This document shows positions 49,028 to 59,432 of a stretch of DNA of 64,000 bases, one piece after another. The notes beneath the pieces are model-generated. The model was not told the DNA's origin. It ran no database searches and worked only from the letters and a program-made list of their open reading frames with translations. The stretch spans positions 608,511 to 672,510 of the forward strand of contig BLSF01000015.1 of the NCBI GenBank assembly GCA_012862575.1. The letters run 5' to 3'. The DNA comes from Parietichytrium sp. I65-24A (Eukaryota > Sar > Bigyra > Thraustochytrida > Thraustochytriidae). How positions within the stretch are numbered: position 1 is the first letter of the stretch; every line of letters begins with the position of its first letter. Position numbers and translations under genes: made by a program.

Positions 49028-52000
49028 GAAAAAAGGAAGAGGAAGCCCAACCTTTACTGGAAGCCTAAATCGTCATAAAAGTCACAGTCGACAGGTATTT
49101 ACAAGCGCCGACGAAAAAAGTTGCTCAGAGACCTGTAACAATATTTATTTACTCCGAGTTCCTCTTTTTTTTTTTCAAAACTCGAGACGCTCTTCGGTGT
49201 CTTCGAGCAAAGTTTGCCTTGTGCTGTCCTCATAGTCAGTAAAACCTTCCCGTCGAGCAGCTCTTTGTTGCATTCGGTCACGGTGGCGAAGAAATTAAAA
49301 GCATGCTGGACCACTTTCGTGATGTTCTGTTCTTTCGTTCGTTCTTCTCTCAAGCGAAGATATTTCTTCACATTCACTCCTATCAGAAAAAGTAGACAGC
49401 TCTTATTGGGGCTATTGGTTCGGAGTACCAGTTTTAGTACGACCTACCGGTCATCTTGGTGAGCAGCTTGCTTGTGCTTGCTTGTGCCATTGCCAGTCAT
49501 CGAAACATCAACGAGCTGGAAAGCGGTGAACGGTTTTCAATTGATCGAAACCCGCGAAATGCTCAAATTAAGATGCTAGCCCAGCACGAGCTCAAAGCCC
49601 CTGAAAGCGCGCTGCACATTCACATACATGTCGGGCCAAAGTCAGGCGGAAACCAGTGCGGCCGTCGGTTGATCGATTCGTTGCAAGTCAAGGAGTCAAG
49701 GAGTCAAGGAGGTGGTATTGGGTACTGGGTATTGGGTCACAGGATAGCGCCTGCTTGCATTCTGTTTTCATCGTTCGCAGTCAATCAGTCGCACTGCATT
49801 CACAGTTGATATGATAATGACAACTGTAACGAAGGCACGGGAAACCTGCTTTCTGATTCTGCTTTCTGATCAGCATCACTCCGCCCCCCTTCCTTCCTTC
49901 CCCCTTTCGTCCCCTTTCCTTCCCTTTCCTCAGCACCACGGTTGGTTTCTTATATTTATCACAGCCAGAAGGGTCACTCAAGGCACCACAACGCTAAAAC
50001 GCTGCAAGCGAGCCCAATCTGTTTCTTTCACTAAAATGAAGTGATCAACAAAAGATGAATGGTCAATAGCGCAGGAGTGTCCAAGGCGTTCATTCATTCC
50101 AGTCAGTGCATGCCCAAAAGTACAAGTCTGCCCAGCGTGCAACGACGTTGTCTTTCAAATGATGAACTCGAAGAAAACATCGGAACAGGTTTATCGGTCG
50201 TGCAAACTCTTTAGTAAATGGTTTATTTTTTTGCGTGAGCGAGGAGAGCGAGAGATTCTCAAACTCTCAATGTCAATTTCTATCCATGGAATGTAGAATT
50301 GAGAGAAATCTTTTTCTTCATTCATCTGAAATTCTAAATTCTGAAATTCTGAACAGAACATCTGCCAAAAAAGCGCAAGTTCGTAATTCGTGTTGTCCTA
50401 ATGAAACACCGTTTCACATCTACTGTAAACTCTAGAAGGAGAGTTCGCAGGCTGCGAAGAATTATCCCCGTAGGCTTGGCTAGGCCAGGTGCCTGGCGGA
50501 CGGGCGTGGAAAGTGAAGAAACCTGAAACCAAAAAATGATAAAGATTATTCTTTCTTAACGTTCACAGCAGATAGAACGTAAGGCCGCCTCCTACTCATT
50601 CTCTTCCAACTTAGCGGAAGGATTAGAAGAGGCGACAAGGGACCGAGTCTCCTGTGTGAGAATGTGAGAATGTGAGAATGTAGAAGAAAATGCAGAGAGG
50701 AAAATGACTGCATTTACATGTCAACCACTGTCAGATTGACTGTAAAGATGAACGGATGCGTAGAAGGCTGAGAGAAATAAATAAATCGGAAAAGAAAGAA
50801 ATAAAGAGAAAGTAAAGAGACGAAGGAAACAATTGCCTCGCAACGAGAGTTGGCCAAACATCGCTTCACAAATACTGTTGCCATCATCGTTCAACCAATT
50901 CTAAAAGAGTAAAAAGAAAGAGGAGGAGAGTGAGGCAGCAAGCAACGTGACCTGACCTACCATTTCCGCTAACCGGGAAGAAGAAATGCTGTGGAGACTC
51001 TGATCAGAGAGAGAGAGAGAAAATGAGAGAGAAAGAGAAAGATAGATAAACCTAATAGAGAGTCACAGAGAGTGGGAGAGTACAAGCAAGAGAGAGAATT
51101 CGGATTCTTCTTCGCGTTCTGCACATTCATTCTTCACATTGGCAACAGACTCCATTCGAGCCAAAGGGACGAGCACGGAGAGACAGACGGACGCGGCTCA
51201 GAGCCAGAGGAGCAAGAGCAAGAGCAGAGCAAGAGCAGAACAAGAGCGCAAAGTGCGAACAGAGCAAGTGCATAGGTTGCACACTTGTGTCGCGAAGGCG
51301 CTTCTGAGGGCCCTGAACGCAGTTCAGAGAAGGAGGGTAAGTGACAAAAAGTGCCGAGTGCAAACGGTGTGGAGAAGGGTGACGTGGAGTGGTGGAGGAC
51401 GGCACGGGGCAGTCAGCTTTTACAGTCTTGGTTCTGCTGCCTCGTTTCAGGCTTGCATTCGTGGCAGAACCTTGGGCTGTTCTTGAGTTGAGTTTGTCTG
51501 CCCTGTGAGTTGGTTCTGCACCTCTCGGTCCCAGCCGTGTATAGTTTCTACCACGCGGAGTCGTGCAAGAGCTCGCTTGGAGTTGCCGTTCGCTTTGCAA
51601 GCTTTGTGTGGCTCGATCATCGTGTCCGGTAATCAAGTTGGCCGCTCATTTGGTCATTCTTGCTTCAGGACACAAGAGAGCCGATCCCCCAGCTTGGAAG
51701 TCGACGGCAATGAGAGGTGAGCTGGACGTGAGTTGGGGCTTGTGTTATTGTGCGTCGTTTGGTTGAGAGCTTGATCCTCCCTCATCACTCGACTTGTTTT
51801 GATCGGACACAGTACAGTTTCTCCCGAAATTAAGTTTTGGCTTTGGCTGTGCTGGAGCTCGACTTTTGGCGCGAAAGATAACCTAGGTTGGGCTTCTTAC
51901 CCTGCTGTTGTTGCCTTTGACGGCCAACACAAAGAAGGCTTACAGTGGGCCGCACACTGCCCAGCGAGGGACGCTTGGTCTGGCGTCGACTGCTAATCCG

Positions 52001-52075
52001 CACTTGGTTTCGCTACCATCGTTTATTCCGTTTCTTGTTTTCTATCTTGCCTTGCCATATTTGCTGCCAGAAACA
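49028..52075. other. 3-kb gene-poor region and 5' UTR of the next gene
   Basis: No supported coding gene. Notable items are an AATTCTG cluster at 50328-50354, GA/AAAG-rich stretches at 50760-50830 and 51007-51050, and a probable 5' UTR intron at 51337-51450. A short inverted repeat with CGCCTC...GAGGCG arms lies at about 50585-50635 but matches no RNA family I recognise. Confidence 0.45.
51337..51450 (+). other. Probable 5' UTR intron
   Basis: GTAAGT donor at 51337 and a pyrimidine-rich acceptor CCTCGTTTCAG ending 51450, 114 bp, similar in size to the coding introns here. It precedes the acidic membrane protein gene. Confidence 0.4.
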
Positions 52076-53206
52076 ATGTCTTCGTACTCGAACGACGCCA
52101 ACTCCTCTCAGGGAGAAGATTGGGAAAAAGTCGACGATAACATCAGGGAGTCTGTCGAAAATGCTGCTGGCGATCAGGAGGACGCCGGCTTCAACAGCGA
52201 CGCCGACGAAGTGAGAAGCGGGGTGCTGGAAAAGAATATTATCGGCAACTCCTCCACCTCTCCTTCCGATAGCGAAGAGGAGGGGGAACCTCACATAGCC
52301 CAGATTCAGCATGAAGGTGGATACGTGGTGGAAGAAGAGGTTGATGGAGAGGAGGACGAAGATGACGCTGATGCCGATGGTGTTGGAGGCTTTCGAGTCG
52401 ATGCGCGGGCTGGCCAATCGTATCAGAGTGACGAGGCCTCCGCAGCTTACAGCCATGATGACGATCACATTGTCGACCACTACGAATCTGAGGAAGAACC
52501 CGAGCTGTTGGACGAAATGGGTGCGCACACCAACAAGAGCACCGACTCCGACTCCGATTTGGATAAGGATGAGGAGGAGCTGGCACACAGAATCTCTGAA
52601 GAGTTGGATGGCGTTGACATGTTGGATTGCGCTGCTGGGTGTAATCAGCTCAAATTGTGTGCCACATTTTGCTCTTTTATTGCATTTGGTTGGTTGGCTT
52701 CTCAGAATCTTGAACTGTTTGGCGCTTTGATGGACCACGTATCGAACGATCGGATAGAGCTGTATGCAATTGCAGATTGTGCCCTAGTATTGCTTTTCCT
52801 TGGTATCTTGTCAAAGCAGCATGTGGTGATGCGGATGTTGGTGTGCATTGGACACGTCCTATTGCTCAAGAAAATCTTGTTAGCAAATGTTGCACCTGCC
52901 GAGAATACAGCTGAGCTTGATCAAATCCACCACGACATCGAGCTCGTGCAGAGCCGCTACAAAGATGAAGTGGCGGTGTTGCATTCTAAACTAGAGCACC
53001 TAGAAGGAGTGTTGGACGAGCTGGAGACCACGAAAGTGCAGCTGAACCGGACCAAGAACGAGAGCTTGATGTTTCAATCGTACCTTACCGAGTCGCTGCA
53101 CCTGTGCGGATACTGGTGCGAGCCTACTATTTTAGCAATGGGCGAGAAGGACAGGTGGTTTTTCTATCAAGATCCAGTGAATCCAAAGATCTTGCACCTG
53201 GATTAA
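52076..53206 (+). CDS. Acidic protein with two membrane segments and a coiled coil, 376 aa
   Basis: The start is the ATG at 52076; the frame is open upstream but without an ATG. Residues 1-185 are very acidic and disordered, with Ser/Asp/Glu runs (EEEVDGEEDEDDADADG) that look like casein kinase 2 sites. A hydrophobic hairpin follows (about residues 195-275): LKLCATFCSFIAFGWLASQ, then CALVLLFLGILSKQHVV and MLVCIGHVLLLKKILLA. The C-terminal 100 residues form a predicted coiled coil (ELVQSRYKDEVAVLHSKLEH) and end in an aromatic stretch (DRWFFYQDPVN). This arrangement suggests an ER or nuclear-envelope tether. No known family recognised. Confidence 0.7.
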   Translation: MSSYSNDANSSQGEDWEKVDDNIRESVENAAGDQEDAGFNSDADEVRSGVLEKNIIGNSSTSPSDSEEEGEPHIAQIQHEGGYVVEEEVDGEEDEDDADADGVGGFRVDARAGQSYQSDEASAAYSHDDDHIVDHYESEEEPELLDEMGAHTNKSTDSDSDLDKDEEELAHRISEELDGVDMLDCAAGCNQLKLCATFCSFIAFGWLASQNLELFGALMDHVSNDRIELYAIADCALVLLFLGILSKQHVVMRMLVCIGHVLLLKKILLANVAPAENTAELDQIHHDIELVQSRYKDEVAVLHSKLEHLEGVLDELETTKVQLNRTKNESLMFQSYLTESLHLCGYWCEPTILAMGEKDRWFFYQDPVNPKILHLD

Positions 53207-53668
53207 CGAGAAGCATTGCTTCTGAGAGATGTGATAGCATAGAAGAAGGCCGAGCTTGGCAGCTCGAGTTTCCTTCACTCTCCGACAAGCAAAGCCAGGC
53301 AGTGACCGCTTTTGGCGGTGCCGGTGCGCTTGTAGCTCGATGAGCTCTCTGCTAGCATGTAGACGGCAAGAATCCCAAAACAGAAAGAAACCCTTCACAA
53401 AAAAATACACAAAATATAAAGGAAAAGAAAAAAAACAAGATAACCCCCAAAAATCAGAAAAAAAAAGAAGAAAAAAGGAATGAGTATGAAATGGTAAACA
53501 GAAGTTGAGAGGCGAATTCGAGCGAGATATATTAATAAATGAGAAAAAGTAGTCCACAAAATTTTTTACGATTGATGGAAAGGCAGTCGCCGTCAAGTTA
53601 AAAGAAAAGTTTACAATGGCGCGTGACAGGCAATTTCCCTCGAAGTGTACACACAAGAACAGCCGTTT
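53207..53668. other. Convergent 3' region
   Basis: A-rich tracts at 53398-53475 lie between two convergent genes. No gene. Confidence 0.5.
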
Positions 53669-54367
53669 TCAAATATTACTTGAAGGAGGCTCAACAAACG
53701 GGTCCGTCTCAGTGGCCCCCACCTCGTCCCTCTGTGCAGCTACGTGTGTTTGACGTTTCAGGAACCCGTCGACTACGTAAAACTGGAAACTATTGCAAAT
53801 CGCAGGCCATACCACCATGACCAAGATCAGCTGAAAGTGGGGGTACCCCTCCAGAGGTCTCATAAAGGTATTTCCAAACTCCGTCAGAGGGCCATTAAGG
53901 AGGTACAGTGGTACTGCAAGGAGTGCCTTTGTGCACACCACAACCGACGTCCAAAGCAGGGTCTGCAGGGCCCATAAACGATGGTTCACTTGCTTCGTTT
54001 CAATGACATAATACTCGCCCGTACGGGGTATATTTTTCCCTACGGTCGACTGGAACAAGAGCAAAAGGTAGTATGACGTGGGGACGCCGAGTACCGTGTC
54101 CACGGTATGATTTAAGGCATACCACGCGCATTCGTTGGACTTTTTCCGAGAAACATGCGACAGAAAAATAGCCAGCACAATGTTGAGGAGATGTCCAGTC
54201 CCAGCTCCGATGCCCTGCTTGGCGCTATCATACCCCCAAATCTTCCGCGGCCGCCGCGGCTTTTCGAAAAGCCATTTCAGATACAACGTGCACAGCACCA
54301 CGCTCGCCAGAAACAGCTGCACCAGCACCGCGAATCCGCCGCTGACCAGCTCGCAGCGCTCTGGCAT
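53669..54367 (-). CDS. STIMATE/TMEM110-family ER membrane protein, 232 aa
   Basis: A multi-span membrane protein with about five segments. Family-like features are KPRRPRKIWGYDSAKQGIGA (residues about 36-55, equal to RPWRIWFLDTSKQAIG in human STIMATE), a segment LNHTVDTVLGVPTSYYLLLL, and near the end the ILVMVVWPAICNSFQFYVVD motif. Human STIMATE is a resident of ER-plasma membrane junctions that supports STIM1 clustering and store-operated calcium entry; homologues occur in many protists without STIM, so the ancestral role may be different. The open frame starts upstream at a TTG; the first ATG is at 54367. The acidic tail is shorter than in animals. Confidence 0.85.
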   Translation of the reverse strand: MPERCELVSGGFAVLVQLFLASVVLCTLYLKWLFEKPRRPRKIWGYDSAKQGIGAGTGHLLNIVLAIFLSHVSRKKSNECAWYALNHTVDTVLGVPTSYYLLLLFQSTVGKNIPRTGEYYVIETKQVNHRLWALQTLLWTSVVVCTKALLAVPLYLLNGPLTEFGNTFMRPLEGYPHFQLILVMVVWPAICNSFQFYVVDGFLKRQTHVAAQRDEVGATETDPFVEPPSSNI

Positions 54368-55182
54368 GACTAGCAGCAAACGCCTCAGTGACAAGCCACT
54401 CCAAGCCCCGGCCAACTTGGAACCAGACCTGCCTCTGCCCCTCTATCTGCTCCCGCCTTTTGCCCTTCGCACTTGGCACTTGGCACACTGGTATTCGTAT
54501 TATTGGCACTCGTATCGAGGCACGCCTCCCCGCCTGTCTTTTTCGTTTCCTTTACCCCTCTATCTCGTCTCTACTCTCTCAGAGGCTCCTCTCTCGTCTC
54601 TTCTTTCCTCTCCTCTTCTCTGGCGCCCTTCTCCCTCCTGGCGCTCTTCGCGGAAAGCTTTCTTTGAACGTGTTTGTCCACAGTTAGAGTAGTAGCTAGC
54701 TAGCTCGCTGATAGTAGTGCAATAGATAGAGTATGAGAAAGAGAGAGGAATAGGAGTAGGATAGTGTATATGGACATCCTCCTACTGCCATGCAGTAGTG
54801 CCTGCTAGTCGCTCAGCCATCTGATGAAGACTAACTATTTGTATAAGGCGCTGGTACGCTCTGCGATAAAAGTACGAGGATGAGCGTCTTAATAAGTTGA
54901 CTAGTCTATTAGTATGCTATGTTTAGGAGACTGGCTAATACTACTAACTCAATCATCAGACATCTACACAAATCAATAGCAGCCAATAGTCCAAATCCTT
55001 ACTCAAGCAGATAGCAAATTTGTTATCTACCGAGGAGTACTTGTTGCTGTGGGTAGTAAAGGTTTCATAGTGGTGTACCTCAGTAAGTGTCCGCGAGTAC
55101 ACCGTGACTTCAAGGCAGGAAACGCATAGAAGCAACAGCTAGTTTAATTTGTCAGCAGCTAGCTACTAGCTAGAAGAGAGAG

Positions 55183-55212
<30 letters not shown>
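54368..55212. promoter_or_regulatory. Divergent upstream region of STIMATE and the MBL hydrolase
   Basis: It contains pyrimidine-rich DNA next to STIMATE, several CTAGCTAG words (54699-54712 and 55155-55166) and a (GAAA)n tract touching the hydrolase ATG. Confidence 0.45.
55171..55212. repeat. (AAAG)n / (GA)n microsatellite adjoining a start codon
   Basis: GA units pass into about seven AAAG units, ending one base before the ATG at 55213. Repeat-length variation would change the 5' UTR directly. Confidence 0.9.
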
Positions 55213-55214
<2 letters not shown>

Positions 55215-56106
55215 GCTGGGATTGGTGACTCGGAGTGTCGGGCGCACGTGGTCACGGAAGGCGCAAGCATCGCCTCTGGGCGCGTATCTAGGGCCGATGC
55301 ACGTGGCCTCGTCCTCGTTGGGTTTGTTGGGTTTGAAACCTCTGGCGGAGTCCCAAAAGCTGCGCAAAGCAGCCTTCTCGTCTTCGTCGGGCGGGAACAA
55401 GAACCCTTCGGAAGAGGATGGGTTGAAGGCGGAAGTGGTCGACAAACCGGAAGGTACGGCGCTGATTGGAGGGCAGCCTGTGAATGCTTTCCAGATGAAT
55501 CAGTACGTGGTGTGCTGCGCGACAACGCAGAAAGGCGCTCTGGTGGACTGCGGCGCAAGCTCAGAGGAGGAGTTCGACGCTGTGAGAGAGCTGTTTCAGG
55601 AACAGGGTTTTGAGCTTGATAGAATTATCTTGACACATGGTCATATTGACCATGTTTTAGGCCTGGGAATCGCCAGAAAGCACTTTCCGGACGTAGAAAT
55701 ACACATGCACATGGCAGATTGGGACATCTACCAGAGCACTGCGGAAACAGCAAACAAGTACGGCCTCACAATCCCGGAACCTTTGCCCGAGGATGACTTC
55801 AAGGATCTTCGCGGAGTAGAGTCCTTTTCTGTGGGGAAGCTCAAGTTCGACGTGATCCCGTCTCCCGGACACAGCCCTGGCCATGTGTGCTTCCTCGAGA
55901 CCGAGGGCATGACTCTCTTTGGCGGCGATTTGCTCTTCGAAGGTAGCGTAGGTAGGACAGATTTCCCAACGAGCAGTCCATCGGACATGCAGAAATCGCT
56001 CAAGACCATCATGGATTTGGACGATGTAACGCAGGTCTACGCTGGACACGGGCCGCCCACCACAATTGGAAACGAGAGGTCAACAAATCCACATCTTCAG
56101 TTTTAG
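55213..56106 (+). CDS. Mitochondrial metallo-beta-lactamase-fold hydrolase, 297 aa
   Basis: Glyoxalase II-type hydrolase. The metal site is complete: THGHIDH (His141, His143, Asp145, His146), His220 in PSPGHSPGH, Asp239 in FGGDLLF, and His279 in YAGHGPPT. The compact domain (about 210 residues from residue 85) is closest in layout to bacterial YcbL/GloB2-type enzymes that cleave S-lactoylglutathione or related thioesters; ETHE1-like persulfide dioxygenase is less likely because there is no extended C-terminal part. The first 60 residues are basic, Ser-rich and free of acidic residues until position 46, a typical mitochondrial presequence. The start is the ATG at 55213 right after an AAAG repeat. 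Confidence 0.88.
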
Positions 56107-56422
56107 AATCGCGACGAGCGTTGGTAATGTCTTTCACTTTGCGTGTCAGATCTGTTTTGCATTGACAATTTCTTCTCACTACACTTCGCCGACCCCCAAT
56201 TCACATTCACTAATTACGAAGAACACCCAGGGTCGCAATTGCTTTCCGTCATTCAAATGCCTGCATGTGCAAACTCCATAGAGCATGTCGTCTCAGTTTT
56301 GGACCGAGCTAGACACGCAAGCTATTTCCTAAATTGCGCGCGCACTAATTGCACAAGACTTTTGATTGCCAATCGCAGAGAAACTTGCGAGAGAAGAATA
56401 CGTTGACAAAAGTATCACTCCC
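56107..56422. other. Convergent 3' region
   Basis: No gene or structured element recognised between the two convergent stops. Confidence 0.5.
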
Positions 56423-58483
56423 TTAAAGAGAGACATCCTCTAACAAATCATCATCGTTATACACCACATGGCGTTCTTCATCAAAATGTCTCTCTGGCGC
56501 GCCTGGCGGGCCAGAAGAACTCGGTCCATCATCATGTTGCCCCACGTCGGAAACCACTTGATCACCATTCTGTACCGCGACAGGCTCAGATTCCTTGTCA
56601 TCCGTAAGAAAAGTTTCTCTGGTGCTCGGCGTTCGCGCCGGGATCGGAGGCGGTGGCGAGGCATGGGGCTCAGAAGGCTGCGTGTCATTTTGCCACGCCC
56701 TTGCGGAGTCTTGTTGAACTTGCACGGTTTCTTGTTGTGCAACATTTGTTAAAAACGAGCTTTCTTCGTCCTCAGGCGGCTGGGACACAGCGGCACCTTG
56801 CACAATCTCCTCCAAACCATCCTGCTTCGCCACCATTGTTTGGGAGCTGCTTTCTGTTGGCGTTTGTGCCATACTGCCGTTGACGTTGCTTTCTGACTGT
56901 GCCTGAGCAGGATGCTCCAGAGTCGACGACGGTTCTGCTTGAGCGGCTGTATTCGTAGGTGCAGAAGGTGGTTTGGGCTTTTCTGCGGGCCTCGTCGTCG
57001 GCGGAACTCGAGCGAATGTGTGCCCGCGGTCGACAGAGGTCACAGGAGTATCCTTAAACTCTTGGCTCTTGGAAGGGGGACTATTGTCGCTTGCTTGCCT
57101 TGACGCGGCCTCCGGCTCGGGCTCCTTCTTTTTGGGGGGAGCTACGGCGGCAAAACCTTTGGAGGGGATGGGGCCCCGGCTTTGCGTTGGCTGCGAAGAG
57201 ATTTGAGAGCTCTGTGCAGAACTGCCTATTGATTTTGAGTTGTGTACACCATCAATCTCGTCGCCAACTATATCGTTCGGGTCTTTGGGAGCGTCCAGGG
57301 TGTCATTTCCAAGAAATCCCGCCTCATCCTCGTCCTCGCCAAAGTCCGTTGCGTCTGAGGCTCTAGTGCGCAGACGTTGTTTCTGCGCCTGTACTTGCTG
57401 CGTGCCGTTGGTATAGTCGGGCTTGAATGTGTCCGGGATCTGACTTTTGAGAGACGGATCTTTCGTAAGGGCATACGAGTAACCAATAAAGTGGACAACG
57501 AGTGGCCTGGGAAGGTGTTGGAGCATAGGAATGATTTCTTCGTACAATGTGTTGACTACCGAATCGCCACCAACTTTGGTAATCACGTCACCAGCGCCGA
57601 CCACTCCGGACACCTCAGCGGCGCCTGGCTTTCCGTTCTGTGAACTAAAGCTCATCACCTGAGCCTGCGGAAACACCTGACCCTGGGCAGTCGTGCTACC
57701 CGTGCTTGGTCCAGCGCCGTCATTTTGGCGCTTCCGGAGCTGCAGTCCAAGCAATTCATTTGGCATGATCACAACAGAAGTTTCGCGCATCGTCGGATCT
57801 CCCATACCAAGAAATGCCTCCATGTCGGGGTTAATACCCACCCTGGGCATTTGCAAGGCTTTGCGGAGCCAAGCCTCGAGCTCCTGTCGCCTTGTCTCCA
57901 AGAATTCGGGAGCTAAGTGGTCCTCCAACAGCTTGGGGTGCTTGGGGGGGTGTGCTGGGACAGAGCTGAGCATATGGGTACCACGGAAAGCGTTGCATAT
58001 CTGCGTGTACACAAACCGGAAATCTCGGAATCTCCTGTGGACCTCAAAGTGCATTTGCCTCTCTTGGCCCTTGTAAACCCTAACATACCGCGCTTTAATT
58101 AGGTACCACACCGTCTTCGTCCCGTCCACAACGGCCTGCGGGATGTTGACGCGGACGTCCGCTACGCCATCATCCAAGTCCTTGAGCAGTTCGTTGCTTT
58201 CCATGAGCTTAAAATCCTTGCCGTCTTTGAACAACACACACGTGTATCTGTACTTTGCGAACATTTGCAGGAACGAGCGGGGTTCTGTTTCAACAATCAC
58301 TTTGCCGAAGACGCCGTTCTTAAACTTGAACTGCGCCTCGGGAGGCAATATGTCCTTCCCGTTGACGGCCACGCTCATCGCCTTGGTGATGGGATTGTGT
58401 CTCAGAACAATCCTCACGGCATCCATCTGATCACCCCGCTCCCTGTACTCCCACACCCGAGTGACATCCTGCCCAAGATTCAT
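56423..58483 (-). CDS. PX-domain protein with downstream PDZ-like domain, 686 aa
   Basis: The ATG at 58483 starts a beta-rich N-terminal domain of about 110 residues that slightly resembles FAIM-type domains (IVLRHNPITKAMSVAVNGKD). A PX phosphoinositide-binding domain follows (about residues 122-235): VWYLIKARYVRVYKGQ, HRRFRDFRFVY with the phosphate-binding Arg, the PAHPPKHPK loop, and a helix LETRRQELEAWLRKAL. A PDZ-like domain (about 243-342) has the LLGLQL carboxylate loop and a helix NTLYEEIIPMLQHL. The remaining 340 residues are disordered and rich in Ser, Pro and Gln. It is probably an endosomal sorting adaptor. SNX27 has PDZ before PX; the order here is reversed. No BAR domain seen. 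Confidence 0.8.
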   Translation of the reverse strand: MNLGQDVTRVWEYRERGDQMDAVRIVLRHNPITKAMSVAVNGKDILPPEAQFKFKNGVFGKVIVETEPRSFLQMFAKYRYTCVLFKDGKDFKLMESNELLKDLDDGVADVRVNIPQAVVDGTKTVWYLIKARYVRVYKGQERQMHFEVHRRFRDFRFVYTQICNAFRGTHMLSSVPAHPPKHPKLLEDHLAPEFLETRRQELEAWLRKALQMPRVGINPDMEAFLGMGDPTMRETSVVIMPNELLGLQLRKRQNDGAGPSTGSTTAQGQVFPQAQVMSFSSQNGKPGAAEVSGVVGAGDVITKVGGDSVVNTLYEEIIPMLQHLPRPLVVHFIGYSYALTKDPSLKSQIPDTFKPDYTNGTQQVQAQKQRLRTRASDATDFGEDEDEAGFLGNDTLDAPKDPNDIVGDEIDGVHNSKSIGSSAQSSQISSQPTQSRGPIPSKGFAAVAPPKKKEPEPEAASRQASDNSPPSKSQEFKDTPVTSVDRGHTFARVPPTTRPAEKPKPPSAPTNTAAQAEPSSTLEHPAQAQSESNVNGSMAQTPTESSSQTMVAKQDGLEEIVQGAAVSQPPEDEESSFLTNVAQQETVQVQQDSARAWQNDTQPSEPHASPPPPIPARTPSTRETFLTDDKESEPVAVQNGDQVVSDVGQHDDGPSSSGPPGAPERHFDEERHVVYNDDDLLEDVSL

Positions 58484-59093
58484 CTCGCCCGAGGCGAGCG
58501 ACACGCGCACAAACACTCCCCCACTGCCTCACTCTTCCTCTCCCGCACGCAAAGGCGCCAGGACGATCAGCACTCACCCTAGCAACGCCTCTCGCGCTAT
58601 CTTCCTACCCCCACCCACTCTCAACCTATATCCCTCCCCGCTATCTCCGCTATCTCCGCTACCTCCACTATCTACGCTCTCCACTCTCCAGCATCACACG
58701 GCCCCCAATGATGGCCCGCTCTGCCGCAAATACACAGCTCCGCAACTCGCTCAGCGCGCACGTCTGGCCCGCCACACCTCCTTCGTCGCCAAGCCCGACC
58801 CTGCAACCCGCTCCCCAATCTTCCACAGTGAGTTAGTGAGTTAGTGAGAGAGGTCATCTACTATGTTTGTTATCTAAATTCCACTCTTCACTTTCACTAC
58901 AGTCACTACCGGCACAGCTGATCATGATTAGAAGTTCATCACTTATTGAAGTTAGTAGCTAAAACTTCGGAGAGTGATGTATAGATAAGCAGCTCTACTA
59001 AGTTCTTATTTCAAGCCTACTACTAGAGAGAGACCATCGTGTTTCCTAACTAGTGATTTTAGTTGGAGCTTAACGAATAGTGTACTATTGAGG

Positions 59094-59121
59094 TAGATAT
59101 TAGATATTAGATATTAGATAA
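59094..59121. repeat. (TAGATAT)n tandem repeat
   Basis: Four tandem 7-bp units. Confidence 0.9.
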
Positions 59122-59240
59122 TAGTGCTGCTAGGCGTTCACTTACTAGTGCACTGGTTCCTTCCTTTACGAGTCGCTTATGCATTGTGGTAGCGTTGAAA
59201 TAGAACGAGCTTCATTAGCTTATGCTTGATTGTAAAGAAA

Positions 59241-59261
59241 GATAGATAGATAGATAGATAG
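59241..59261. repeat. (GATA)n microsatellite
   Basis: Five GATA units. Confidence 0.9.
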
Positions 59262-59432
59262 GAAAGCAGGCTCGCGGAGAGACCTGGTGTACTCGCAGTC
59301 AACACGGCGTCAGGGATCGAGGATTAGCGCGGGATACTATATAGGAGGTAGTATCGCGCTGCGATTCATGGCGTAGTAGTTTTGGGTGTCCGCGCGCCGC
59401 CGGTTGTGCTTGTGTGCAAAACAAAGCTTGAA

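Larger units (their letters stand above)
58484..59432. other. Divergent intergenic region with simple repeats
   Basis: Pyrimidine-rich near the PX gene; a (TAGATAT)n repeat at 59094-59121 and (GATA)n at 59241-59261. GTGAGTTAGTGAGTTAGTGAG occurs near 58828-58848. No gene. Confidence 0.5.
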
